From Aurantiacibacter xanthus (GTDB lineage: Bacteria > Pseudomonadota > Alphaproteobacteria > Sphingomonadales > Sphingomonadaceae): 64,000 nucleotides of DNA. The notes under the pieces were generated by a model. The model was not told the origin of the DNA, did no database searches, and was given only the letters and a program-made list of their open reading frames with translations. A program made the position numbers and the translations under genes. The first letter of the stretch is position 1; the number at the start of each line of letters is the position of its first letter. The stretch covers positions 62,001-126,000 of the forward strand of contig NZ_QXFM01000117.1 of the NCBI RefSeq assembly GCF_003584015.1, given 5' to 3'. Positions 16,894 to 25,790 of this stretch are shown here, piece by piece.

Positions 16894-17694
16894 ATGAGCC
16901 TGGATTTGCGCCTCACTGATCGCGTGGCCATCGTTTCGGGAGGAGGAAGCGGGATTGGCAAGGCCGTCGCGCGCAAGCTGCTGCTGGCCGGTGCCAGAGT
17001 CGTCATTGTTTCGCGAAATACCGAGCGGCTGAGCGCAACTGCGGTGGACCTTGGCGACGAAACCGGCGGCGCGATCACGGGCATAGCGGCAGACTGTCGC
17101 CAAGAAACCGACCTTGCGGCCATGATTGCACAGGTGGAAGAGACAGTCGGCGCGCCGCAAATGCTCGTCAATTGCGCGGCTGCACCGGGCGGGCTGGTGG
17201 GCAATGCGATCGCCGAGGCCAGCCCCGAAAGAATGAAAGAGGATATCGACACCAAGCTGCTGGGGGCCATGCGGCTGGCCCAGTTGTGTGCGCCCTCCAT
17301 GCGCCAGAGCGGCTGGGGCCGCATCGTCAACATCGGGGGCTTCACCGCCCGCTGCACCGAAGTTCTGAGCGGGATGCGCAATGCCGCCATGGTGCATTTC
17401 ACGAAGACGCTATCCGACGAACTGGGGCGGGACGGCATCACCGTAAACATCGTTCACCCCGGCGTGACACGGACGGAAAAGGTGATGCAATCGTTCGCCC
17501 GGCGCGCAGAATGGGCCGGGACCAGCTATGCCGCCATCAATGCGCTTGAAGGAGAGCCAGCGGCGTTGAAGCGCACCTTGTCTCCGGACGAAGTGGCCAA
17601 CTTGGTCCTGTTCCTGGTCTCCCCTGCGGCAAGCGGCATCACCGGCGAGTCCATCGCGGTTGATGCTGGTCTCTCCCGCGCGGTTTATCTCTGA
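16894..17694 (+). CDS. Short-chain dehydrogenase/reductase family protein with altered active site
   Basis: A 266-aa protein with the SDR fold: GGGSGIG nucleotide motif at 16-22 and DCRQETD acidic turn. The usual catalytic YxxxK aligns with S159-G-M-R-N163, and the region of the catalytic Ser reads NIGGF, so the standard Ser-Tyr-Lys triad is missing. It may belong to an SDR subgroup using other chemistry, or be a binding protein. It follows maleate isomerase by 99 bp on the same strand and is convergent with an MFS gene. Confidence 0.78.
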   Translation: MSLDLRLTDRVAIVSGGGSGIGKAVARKLLLAGARVVIVSRNTERLSATAVDLGDETGGAITGIAADCRQETDLAAMIAQVEETVGAPQMLVNCAAAPGGLVGNAIAEASPERMKEDIDTKLLGAMRLAQLCAPSMRQSGWGRIVNIGGFTARCTEVLSGMRNAAMVHFTKTLSDELGRDGITVNIVHPGVTRTEKVMQSFARRAEWAGTSYAAINALEGEPAALKRTLSPDEVANLVLFLVSPAASGITGESIAVDAGLSRAVYL

Positions 17695-17718
17695 CGGGCG
17701 GCTTACTGCCGCGCCCGA

Positions 17719-19098
17719 TCAGGCCGCCACTGCGATCCCGCCGTCGAGCAGCCTTTTGCGCTGCACTTCCTCGCCATAAGGGCGCAAGCCCAGCGCGATG
17801 CAGAGGACCGCGAAGGGCACCAGCAGCGTCGCGGTGATGGCGAGCGCTTCCCATAAACGGCTTTCATCCCCGACCACATACTTGGTGATGAGAGCGATAC
17901 CCAGCGTACCCAGAGCGCCAGTCACCGTGAACAGGAAGACATAGATCGCCGTCACCTGCCCTCGCATTTCGTTGGGGGTGATGAGCTGAAACGCCGCGTT
18001 CTGCGGCACTCCGGCAGCAAGCGCGAACATCGCGCTCAGCGCCATCATGATCAGCGCCAGCTCTCCGTTGGGCATAATCGTCGAGAGGATTGCCGCAGGC
18101 GCGGCCAGAGCAAACAGTATGCCCATCGCGCGGACATGCGCGTCGGCATATTTGCGGCTCAGCCATTCGGTGAGCCGCATGCCGATAAAGGCACCCGCAA
18201 TTGATGTTACGAACAGGATAGGCGCGAGGAATGCGCCGATCTCGGCCTCGCTCCAGCCATAGGTGCGGATCATGAAGGGCGAGCGCCAGTTGTGCAGACT
18301 GAGCGATTCCAGCGCACAGAACACCACCCCCAGCAGCAACGGAAAGTAGACCCGGCGGCGATGCCACATCTCCTTTACCACCTCGATCAAGGTTGGGGCG
18401 GCATGGCTCTCCACCTCACCCTTGCGCGCCGGTTCACGGATGGCGAGCAACCCGATGGCAATCGGCAACCCCGGTGCTGCAGCGATGATCATCGCCCATT
18501 GCCATGCCCTTATCTCCAGCCCGAAAAAGCTGATCGGCCCCCAATCGAGGGCGACGGCGAGCAGATAGCCGCCCGCGGCCAGCCCCAGCGTTGTCCCTGC
18601 AACGAAGCCGATCTGGAAGAACGCAATCGCGCGCGGCACCAGCCGGGGCGGGAACAGGTCAGCAATCAGCGAGTAGGAGCCCGGCGCATGGGCCGAGGTT
18701 CCCACCCCCACCAGCATCCGCGTGGCAAACAGCGCCGAGAAACTCTGCGCCAGCCCCCCGAGCGCCGATGTGACGCTGCTGAACAGCAACCCGTATGCCA
18801 GCACATGCTTGCGCGAATAGAGGTCGACCAGCCGCGCGAGGGGGATGCCGACCAGCACATAGATCAGGATCGTGCCCGGACCGATCAGCCAGCCAAGCTG
18901 CTCATCGGTCAGTTCCAGATCGATCTTGATCCTTTCGGTAACCACCGAGAATACCGATGCGTTGAGGAAGTTGAGCGCAGTGGCCGCAACGATCATCGCA
19001 AGCGCAAAGTAGGCTGCCCCGCGCGAGGGCCAGTCCGCTCCGTTATCCTCCGCCCGATCGTGAGGAGATGCCGACATGAGGAACGGTTCGGCGGGCAT
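17719..19098 (-). CDS. MFS transporter (spinster-like)
   Basis: A 459-aa twelve-helix major facilitator with the inter-helix motif ARLVDLYSRKHVL between helices 2 and 3. I chose the ATG at 19098, with an AGGA site 8 bp upstream; starting at 19218 would overlap the azoreductase gene. Such carriers in sphingomonad catabolic clusters move aromatic or organic acids. It lies 85 bp downstream of the azoreductase gene on the same strand. Confidence 0.85.
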   Translation of the reverse strand: MPAEPFLMSASPHDRAEDNGADWPSRGAAYFALAMIVAATALNFLNASVFSVVTERIKIDLELTDEQLGWLIGPGTILIYVLVGIPLARLVDLYSRKHVLAYGLLFSSVTSALGGLAQSFSALFATRMLVGVGTSAHAPGSYSLIADLFPPRLVPRAIAFFQIGFVAGTTLGLAAGGYLLAVALDWGPISFFGLEIRAWQWAMIIAAAPGLPIAIGLLAIREPARKGEVESHAAPTLIEVVKEMWHRRRVYFPLLLGVVFCALESLSLHNWRSPFMIRTYGWSEAEIGAFLAPILFVTSIAGAFIGMRLTEWLSRKYADAHVRAMGILFALAAPAAILSTIMPNGELALIMMALSAMFALAAGVPQNAAFQLITPNEMRGQVTAIYVFLFTVTGALGTLGIALITKYVVGDESRLWEALAITATLLVPFAVLCIALGLRPYGEEVQRKRLLDGGIAVAA

Positions 19099-19183
19099 GG
19101 CGGTATCCTGCACAGTCGGGGGCATGCACCGCGCCCACCCCTGCTCGAAGAGCGAAGCGCGGTGCCAATCCGGATGGGGTCGA

Positions 19184-19780
19184 TCAGAGTTTGGCGATCT
19201 CCGCCTTGGCCTCGGCAATCGCGGCCTCGCGCATTTCCGGGCCGAAGCCGGTCTTGTCCGCGCGGATGATTTCGATGTCGGGAATGCCGATCAGTGCGAA
19301 GAACACCTTCAGCATGCTCTCCTGATGCTCCGCGGGATCGCCCGCTTCGTACATGCCGCCCTGAGCCGAAACCACGATCACGCGGCGGCCACCAGCCAGC
19401 CCCTGCGGGCCCGCTTCGGAATAGCTGAACGACAAGCCGGGGATCGCCAACCGGTCGAGCCAGGCCTTGAGCTGCGAGGGGACGGAGAAATTGTACATCG
19501 GCGCGCCGATCACAACGATGTCGGATGAGGTGAACTCGTCGAACACTTCCCGTTCCGCCGGCACCGCAGCCTTCATGTCATCCGTCTGCATTTCGGGCGG
19601 TGCGCGCAAGGCGCCGGTGGCAACCTCGTCCATATGCGGCAGAGGAGCCACCGCAAGGTCGCGATAGACCACCCTGGCCTCGGGATGCTTGGCCCGGAAA
19701 TGCTCGACCGCTGCTTCGGTCAGTTCGCGGCTTACCGAAGCCGGGCCGGACGTAGAGCTATCGATCTTGAGAATTTGCAT
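19184..19780 (-). CDS. azoR: FMN-dependent NADH-azoreductase
   Basis: A 198-aa flavodoxin-fold quinone/azo reductase. The FMN-binding start (KIDSSTSGPASVSRELT) and the characteristic APMYNFSVPSQLKAWLDR motif (about 93-110) identify the AzoR family, which reduces quinones and azo compounds with NADH. It follows the class III PLP enzyme by 61 bp on the same strand. A role in quinone detoxification during aromatic breakdown is likely. Confidence 0.92.
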   Translation of the reverse strand: MQILKIDSSTSGPASVSRELTEAAVEHFRAKHPEARVVYRDLAVAPLPHMDEVATGALRAPPEMQTDDMKAAVPAEREVFDEFTSSDIVVIGAPMYNFSVPSQLKAWLDRLAIPGLSFSYSEAGPQGLAGGRRVIVVSAQGGMYEAGDPAEHQESMLKVFFALIGIPDIEIIRADKTGFGPEMREAAIAEAKAEIAKL

Positions 19781-19841
19781 GAACTTTCCTTCTGTTTGAA
19801 TTGTGAATTCTGGTTGGCAGGAAGCCGCGTAGAATGGCGCG

Positions 19842-21089
19842 TCAGCGGCCTGCTTCGGAGCGCAGAACCTGCGCGAGGACGTCCAACAGGAAATCCACTT
19901 CGCTGCGCTTCACCGGCAGCGGCGGACGGACCTTGAGCGCAGCATTGCCCCGTCCGGCAGCGCCGATCAGAACACCCTTATCGCGCATCGCGTTGACGAT
20001 GCGCGCGGCGACCTCTCCCGACGGGGTCTGGACGCCCTGAAACAGGCCGCTGCCGCGCAGTGCTGTGATGCTGTCGTGGTCCCGGGCCAGCGCCTCCAGC
20101 CCGAGACGCAGGTAGGCCCCGGTCTCGCGGGCATTCTGCACCAGCCCTTCCTGCTCGATGACATCCAGTGTGGCGAGCGCGGCAGCGGACGAAACAGTGT
20201 TTCCGCCGAAAGTGTTGAAATAGCGCTGGTGACTGCGGAATGCCTCGGCAATCGAACGCTTGGTGACGAGCGCGGCGACCGGGTGGCCGTTGCCCATCGG
20301 CTTACCCATCGTCACGAAGTCGGGAACGATGCCGTGGCGCGAAAAGCCCCACATCCCGCCGCCGGTGCGCCCAAAGCCCGGCTGCACCTCGTCGGCGATG
20401 AACATTGCGCCCGCGGCATGAATTTCTTCCAGGGCAGGCTTGAGGAAGCCCGCCGGATCAGAAATCGCTCCGTCGCTGCCGAAGATCGTGTCGACCAGCA
20501 AGGCCGCCGGCTTCACGCCTTGCGCCTGCATCCGATCGAGGCATTCGCGCACCAGCCGGCCAAATTCCTGCTCGTCCTGCATCTCCAGCGGCACCTGGAT
20601 GGTGAAGACGTCACGCCCGGTCGGCAAGCCGGTGACTGGCGACATGCCTTGCAGCAGATCGGTCGTGCCGTGATAGGCACAGTCGGTCACGATCACGCCC
20701 GTGCCGCCGGTCAGCATCCGGGCAATGCGGATCGCCAGATCGTTGGCCTCGCTGCCCGAATTGGTCAGGATCACCGACCCCATATCCGAGGGCATGGTAG
20801 CAAGCAGCCGTTCGGCAAGCTCGACCGGCTTGTCGGTCAGATAGCGGGTGTGGGTGTTCAGCTTGCGCGCCTGCTCTACGGTGCGTTCGACGATATAGGG
20901 GTGGCAGTGTCCCGCCACCGGCACGTTATTGTAGGCATCCAGATATTTGCGCCCCTGCGCATCGTGGAGCCACACGCCCTCGCCCCGCACGACATGGATG
21001 GGATGTTCGTAAAACAGGCGGTAGCTGGGCGAAAGCACCGCGTCGCGCCGTGCCTGCAACAGTTCGCTATCGGTTATCTCGTTTTGCAA
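19842..21089 (-). CDS. Class III PLP enzyme, aminotransferase/phospho-lyase type
   Basis: A 415-aa fold-type I PLP enzyme. The PLP lysine is K263 in VTMGKPMGNGHPVA, with Asp233 in FIADEVQPGFGRTG binding the ring nitrogen. Motifs YNNVPVAGHCHP, LNTHTRYL, TNSGSEANDLA and YFNTFGGN resemble, from memory, the ethanolamine-phosphate and phosphohydroxylysine phospho-lyases more than ordinary transaminases. These enzymes eliminate phosphate and ammonia from a phosphorylated amino alcohol, giving an aldehyde or ketone. A kinase of the matching type is encoded 2.8 kb upstream. An ordinary omega-transaminase remains possible. Confidence 0.8.
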   Translation of the reverse strand: MQNEITDSELLQARRDAVLSPSYRLFYEHPIHVVRGEGVWLHDAQGRKYLDAYNNVPVAGHCHPYIVERTVEQARKLNTHTRYLTDKPVELAERLLATMPSDMGSVILTNSGSEANDLAIRIARMLTGGTGVIVTDCAYHGTTDLLQGMSPVTGLPTGRDVFTIQVPLEMQDEQEFGRLVRECLDRMQAQGVKPAALLVDTIFGSDGAISDPAGFLKPALEEIHAAGAMFIADEVQPGFGRTGGGMWGFSRHGIVPDFVTMGKPMGNGHPVAALVTKRSIAEAFRSHQRYFNTFGGNTVSSAAALATLDVIEQEGLVQNARETGAYLRLGLEALARDHDSITALRGSGLFQGVQTPSGEVAARIVNAMRDKGVLIGAAGRGNAALKVRPPLPVKRSEVDFLLDVLAQVLRSEAGR

Positions 21090-21147
21090 AACTCATCTCC
21101 GCACATGCTGGTGACGCACCGGATGCCTTCGGCGGCCTCCGGGAAGA

Positions 21148-21180
21148 GCACTCCACCCACTTGCGCCGTGGGTGGAGTGC
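21148..21180 (-). terminator. Hairpin after the TonB receptor gene
   Basis: A perfect 13-bp stem (GCACTCCACCCAC and its complement) with a 7-base loop begins 6 bp past the receptor stop codon. No T-run follows, so it may instead be an mRNA-stabilising or processing hairpin. Confidence 0.5.
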
Positions 21181-21186
21181 ATGGGC

Positions 21187-23679
21187 TCAGAACTCGCGGT
21201 TCAGCGTGACCGCCCATTGCCGCGGCGCGCCCGGGCTGACGGAAACCGTGCCCGACTGCATCGACTGGTCGAAACGCGTGTTCTCGTAGTATTTGTCGCC
21301 GAGGTTGGTGACCTCCAGCGAGACCTTCCAATCCCGAGCAGCACTGGCCCAGGTCAGCCGCGCGTTGGCGAGGAAGTACTCGTCGATCCGGTTGTTGGGC
21401 CCGTTGACCGCCTCGGTGTAAACCTCGCTTTGATAGGAACCGTCCAACCGCAGGCTCAGCAGACCGGCATCGCCATCGAAGACATCGTACTGGAGCCCGG
21501 CGCTCGCCTTCCATTCAGGCGTAAACGGGGTGACCATATCCAGCGTAATGCCAGACCCCGGAGCGACATTCCGGTACTTGAAATCGAGATAGCTGCCGGA
21601 AAAGTCGACCGACAGACTGTCTGCCGGGAAAATGAACAGTTCCGCTTCCAATCCGCGCACCCTCGCCGTGCCGCCGTTATTCGGTTGAAAACAGGGTGTG
21701 ATCGGACAGGCAAGCAAGTTTACAATGATGTCTTTATAATCATTGGCGAATGCAGCGAGATTGACCCGCAACCTCCTGTCGAGAAGATCGGTTTTCAGCC
21801 CCACTTCGTAGGACGTGATGGTCTCCGGTGCGAAGGAGGACAGCTGCCCGACATCCTGCGGAACACCGTTGACCGGGTCGATCTGGCCATTCGCCACCGG
21901 CAGGACCGTTCCGGGGGCGAAGAAGGGGCGAGGGTTCACCCCACCCGCACGATACCCCGTACCGATCTGGCCATAGGCGAGCACTGCATCGGAGAAGCGG
22001 TAATCGACAGCCACACGCCAGTCGAACCGGTCCCCTTTGTACTGGTCGGTCAAGCCATTGAGACCGACCTGCGAACAGTTGGGTGCGTTTGCGGGATCGA
22101 ACGGCGCGAGGCCCGGCAGGCAGGGCGTGCCGGGCACCGTACCATCCGGATTGCGGCGGAAATACTCCTGCCCCTTCTCGTCCCATGACTGGCGGACACC
22201 GGCTGAAACACGCAAACTTTCGGTAAGCTTGAAATCACCGTTCAGGAACAGCGCTTTGGAGTTGCTGTCGCTATCTTCCGGGCCGTGCAGGAAATTCAGA
22301 CCGGCATAGGTCAGATCGAAGCGGCCGGAGAAGGTGGTCGTGCCTTTGAAGTAAAATCCGCCAGCCGTGAGGTTGAGCCGCTGGTCGAGAAACGATGCGC
22401 TGGCCCGCAGTTCCTGTGTGAACTGCCAGTTGTCCATGGTCTGCAACGCAATCTGGTTCTGGATCGGTGAGCCGTCGGCATCTTCTGCAAAGCTCGCCTT
22501 GTACGCGCGGTATGCGGTAACCGATTTCAGCTCCAGATTCTCGTTAGCCCGCCAGGTAATATTACCCGACAACCCGTAGGAATCGAGGTGCGAAATAATC
22601 GGAATGCTGAACGGTGTGAAGGGATCTTGCGCAGTGGGCTGACGCGTATCGCTGAAGGTCGAGTAGGTCCAGTACGGCTGCGGCCCGGCGCTGTCGCAGG
22701 AGTTCACGCCATAGGGCACGAAGCGGCAGTCATAGGGCACGGGCGCCGTTGCCGGGTTGCCATCGTCGATCGTCAGCCGCGGGTTGTTGGCATAGCGCAG
22801 CACGTCCCCGCCAGCTTCCGACTTGTCGCGGGTGATGTCGCCAATCAGGCCGATCTCAAGGTCCGAGGCCGGCTCCCAGTTGAGATAGAGCCGCCCCGCA
22901 ACTAGCGACTTGCCGCCCAGTGTGCCCAGCTCGCACCCACCGTTCAGCGTGGCGCTGGCGGGCACGCCCGACCCCGGATGGGTGCAGGCATAGTCCATCC
23001 GCTTGATAAAACCGTCGCTGTTCTTCGAGACGACAGACACACGTGCCGCCAGCGCGTCGGTGACGGCGAAGTCGGCCATCGCCCTGCCGTCAAGCCGGTT
23101 CTGCGAGCCGACCGTGACCGATACCAGCCCGGACCCGTCGCCTGTCGGCTTGTTCGAGAATATCTTGACCGCACCGCCGATAGAGTTGCGTCCGGCCAGC
23201 GTCCCTTGTGGGCCCCGCAGCACTTCGACACGGCCAATATCCAGCAAATCCACCAGCGAGCCGGTAATGGTCGAATAATACACGTCGTCGACGTAGATGC
23301 CGACACCGGGCTCCAGCGCGGGAATGAAGTCCGACTGGCCCACGCCGCGGATGAAGGCGAGCATGGTCGAACCATAGCCCTGACCTTGCGGGGCCAATGT
23401 CACGTTCGGAGCCTGACGGGCGATCTCGTAAACGCTGGTCTGACTGCGTGCCTCAAGCATTTCGCCGGTCACTGCAGTGATGGCGATCGGCGTGTCCTGC
23501 AAATTTTCGCTGCGCATCGTGGCGGTAACGATGATGGTGCTGGCCTGATTGTCTGCCGACGCACTCTGCGCGCTGTCCTGCGCCAAGACCTGGCCGCTGC
23601 ACAACACCGACGAAATCGCCGTGGCCAGAGCAAGATTGTTACGGGATAAGCGAAAGCCCTTATGCTGAAAATGGAACAT
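21187..23679 (-). CDS. TonB-dependent outer-membrane receptor
   Basis: An 830-aa receptor. The signal peptide ends near GQVLAQD, followed by a TonB-box-like STIIVTATMRSENLQDTPIAITAV, plug motifs (VEVLRGPQGTLAGRNSIGGAV) and a barrel ending in NREF. The ATG at 23679 has an ideal AGGGGGG site; an ATG 27 bp further up lacks one. The palindrome GTTATCAACGATAAC lies 70 bp upstream of the start. It stands between the kinase operon and the PLP enzyme gene, so it is likely the uptake route for the substrate of that pathway. Confidence 0.9.
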   Translation of the reverse strand: MFHFQHKGFRLSRNNLALATAISSVLCSGQVLAQDSAQSASADNQASTIIVTATMRSENLQDTPIAITAVTGEMLEARSQTSVYEIARQAPNVTLAPQGQGYGSTMLAFIRGVGQSDFIPALEPGVGIYVDDVYYSTITGSLVDLLDIGRVEVLRGPQGTLAGRNSIGGAVKIFSNKPTGDGSGLVSVTVGSQNRLDGRAMADFAVTDALAARVSVVSKNSDGFIKRMDYACTHPGSGVPASATLNGGCELGTLGGKSLVAGRLYLNWEPASDLEIGLIGDITRDKSEAGGDVLRYANNPRLTIDDGNPATAPVPYDCRFVPYGVNSCDSAGPQPYWTYSTFSDTRQPTAQDPFTPFSIPIISHLDSYGLSGNITWRANENLELKSVTAYRAYKASFAEDADGSPIQNQIALQTMDNWQFTQELRASASFLDQRLNLTAGGFYFKGTTTFSGRFDLTYAGLNFLHGPEDSDSNSKALFLNGDFKLTESLRVSAGVRQSWDEKGQEYFRRNPDGTVPGTPCLPGLAPFDPANAPNCSQVGLNGLTDQYKGDRFDWRVAVDYRFSDAVLAYGQIGTGYRAGGVNPRPFFAPGTVLPVANGQIDPVNGVPQDVGQLSSFAPETITSYEVGLKTDLLDRRLRVNLAAFANDYKDIIVNLLACPITPCFQPNNGGTARVRGLEAELFIFPADSLSVDFSGSYLDFKYRNVAPGSGITLDMVTPFTPEWKASAGLQYDVFDGDAGLLSLRLDGSYQSEVYTEAVNGPNNRIDEYFLANARLTWASAARDWKVSLEVTNLGDKYYENTRFDQSMQSGTVSVSPGAPRQWAVTLNREF

Positions 23680-23748
23680 GAACCCCCCTTTAGGTCGCTG
23701 GGTCAACTATCGCGGAACGGCTGGCCCAACCCGGCTCATCCCGTGCGA

Positions 23749-23763
23749 GTTATCAACGATAAC
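23749..23763. promoter_or_regulatory. Tetracycline-operator-like site 1
   Basis: GTTATCAACGATAAC is a 6-3-6 perfect inverted repeat in the AT-rich gap upstream of the TonB receptor gene. It is identical over all 15 bp to the site at 30010-30024. It shares the TATCnnnGATA core of the tetracycline operator (TATCATTGATA), and a TetR-like gene is nearby. Confidence 0.65.
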
Positions 23764-23859
23764 GCGTATTTTTTTGGCAACAAGACACTAATTTGACCAT
23801 CAGTGTTTATTTTCTGCAACAGACGTATTTTCTCGAAAAATTAGCTATACGATTGATTT

Positions 23860-24921
23860 TTAAATCAAAAAATCACCATCAGCCTGCAAGGCAAGGCCTT
23901 GCGCGAAGACGATTCGCCATTCGAAGAATTCTCGCCCGAATGCCGCGAAGTGGGCTCCATCGGGATTCTGCTGGCGATACCAGCTGGTCAGGATCAGATT
24001 TTGCACGATTCGCCCCGCGACCAACCACGGCAGGAGCGCAACTTCGTGCTCGTCGAGCGGATTTTTCTTCCTGTATGCCGTAACAAATTCATGCATGGCG
24101 TCAGGCGCGGACTCGGCCGTAGAGAGCTGTCCGACTACGCCAACCGCAACGTCGGCGATCCGATAGGTGTGGATGGCATCGCCAAAGTCGATGATACCAG
24201 TGATCCGCGCCGGATCGTCCGGGTCGACAATGATGTTCCCGCCATTCATGTCGTTGTGCACAAAGCGTCGGGGCAACTGTGCCAGACGCGGCGACACGCT
24301 CCTGGAATAGCGCTCCAGAAAGCTCTCGACGAAATCGGCAAAATGCAGCGTCTGGATCTGCGGCATCAGCAACCGAAGCTCCAGCAGATGCCGCAGGTCC
24401 CAGATCAGCGGGCGATGCATGTAAGGGTGCGAGAAGCCCTCCAGAGCAATGGCCAGCTCCCCCAACAAAGTGCCACAATGGCGATGCTGGCGCGGGCTGC
24501 GCTCGGCACTGAAGGCCGGCACGCCGTCCAGGAAGCTATAGGCGATGGCCGCCCGCTCCCGCCCCGCCTCGTCGACGAAATGCGTGATCGCTTGACCTGC
24601 CGCATTGGCCGCCAACCGCGGCACCGGCAGGCCCGGCGCGCGCTGCTCCAGATAGGCAAGCACCGCAGCCAGCAACTCGGCTTCTTGGGGCGGCTGCGCG
24701 GCACCGAAGATTTTAAAGACCAGCGACTTTCCAGCGGTGTCGCTGACCCGATAGTTCTGGTCACGCTCTGCACTAAGAGCGCTAAAGGCTCCGCCGAACC
24801 CGAACCGGCTGCGCAGCACGTCACGCACCAGGTCTTCGCCGACAATGTGACTGTCTGCCTTGCCCAAGGCGGGCAACAATGCCTCCAGCGAAGAAGACGT
24901 TTGCAGAGCCCCTGTGCTCAC
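23860..24921 (-). CDS. Aminoglycoside-phosphotransferase-fold kinase (amino alcohol/hydroxylysine kinase-like)
   Basis: A 353-aa kinase of the APH/choline-kinase fold. The catalytic loop is HNDMNGGN (His222, Asp224) and the metal-binding motif is IIDFGD (Asp245), both complete; the Lys of the N-lobe is in LVFKIFG. Its start is GTG and overlaps the upstream SDR stop by 4 bp (GTGA), so translation is coupled. With a phospho-lyase-type PLP enzyme close by, phosphorylation of a hydroxyl on an amino alcohol or hydroxylated amine is the best guess. Antibiotic resistance is unlikely in this setting. Confidence 0.82.
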   Translation of the reverse strand: MSTGALQTSSSLEALLPALGKADSHIVGEDLVRDVLRSRFGFGGAFSALSAERDQNYRVSDTAGKSLVFKIFGAAQPPQEAELLAAVLAYLEQRAPGLPVPRLAANAAGQAITHFVDEAGRERAAIAYSFLDGVPAFSAERSPRQHRHCGTLLGELAIALEGFSHPYMHRPLIWDLRHLLELRLLMPQIQTLHFADFVESFLERYSRSVSPRLAQLPRRFVHNDMNGGNIIVDPDDPARITGIIDFGDAIHTYRIADVAVGVVGQLSTAESAPDAMHEFVTAYRKKNPLDEHEVALLPWLVAGRIVQNLILTSWYRQQNPDGAHFAAFGREFFEWRIVFAQGLALQADGDFLI

Positions 24922-25754
24922 TGTGCCGCCTCGCCTGCAAAACTGCTGCGCATCCAGGCGAAGAACGCATCCTCCGGCAGGCTGCGCCGCTTGGCGAGAA
25001 TGGCCTGCGTATCACCGCCGATGGGGTAGCGCAGGCGATCACTCGTGTCGCATGCCGCCGCCAAGGTGGCCTCGGCAGTTTCCTCGATGGTGGTAAGGTC
25101 GGACGGATAGTTGGCCCGCATGGATGCCTGAAAGGCCGCCACTCCCTTGTCGTAGGGCGCGGGCGTCAGACCGCCGGCACGATCCTGCGCGCTCTCGCCG
25201 AAGCGGGTATCGGGCGCGAGGCCCGGCTCCAGCAACCGCACTGTGATGCCGAACGGCCGCACCTCATAGGCCAGCGCTTCGGAAAAGCCCTCGATCGCCC
25301 ACTTGCTCGCGCCATAGACCGACATGAACGGCATCGGCGCAATCGCCATGCTCGATGTCATATTGAGGATCGCGCCCCCGCCGCTTTCCCTCATCACGGG
25401 AATGACGGCACGGCACATGGCCATGGTGCCGAACAGATTGGCCGAGAAGATGTCGTGTATCAGCGCGTCGGGGGTAAACTCGATAGCCGACATGGCCCCG
25501 ATCCCGGCGTTGTTCACCAGCACATCGATGCCGCCGAAGGCCTGCTGCGCCTGCACCACCGCAGTGTCGATGCTGGCCTGATCGGTCACGTCGAGTTGCA
25601 CCAGCCGCAAACGCGCATGCGCTTCGAACAGCGCCGGGTCAGGGCGGCGCATGCTCGCCACCACGTTCCAGCCCGCAGCGAGAAACCTCTGGGCAATTGC
25701 CTTGCCAAATCCTGACGATGCGCCGGTGACGAGTACCGTTTTGGCCATGCTCAT
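24918..25754 (-). CDS. Classical short-chain dehydrogenase/reductase
   Basis: A 278-aa SDR with all standard features: TGASSGFG (10-17), NNAG (81-84), Ser134/135, and Tyr147-x3-Lys151 (YGASK). It would oxidise an alcohol or reduce a carbonyl with NAD(P)H. The first ATG is very close to the AGGAG site; the second Met (residue 3) is better spaced, so the protein may start at 25748. It sits 36 bp below an oxygenase gene and overlaps the kinase gene, in one operon. Confidence 0.88.
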   Translation of the reverse strand: MSMAKTVLVTGASSGFGKAIAQRFLAAGWNVVASMRRPDPALFEAHARLRLVQLDVTDQASIDTAVVQAQQAFGGIDVLVNNAGIGAMSAIEFTPDALIHDIFSANLFGTMAMCRAVIPVMRESGGGAILNMTSSMAIAPMPFMSVYGASKWAIEGFSEALAYEVRPFGITVRLLEPGLAPDTRFGESAQDRAGGLTPAPYDKGVAAFQASMRANYPSDLTTIEETAEATLAAACDTSDRLRYPIGGDTQAILAKRRSLPEDAFFAWMRSSFAGEAAQ

Positions 25755-25790
25755 ATCTCCTGCAGAGGGGCTGGGGCGTTGCTGGCGAGA

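Noticed and set aside
23860-24921. Aminoglycoside resistance gene
   Set aside because: The fold is shared with resistance kinases, but operon position with SDR, amidase and a phospho-lyase-type enzyme favours a metabolic amino-alcohol kinase.
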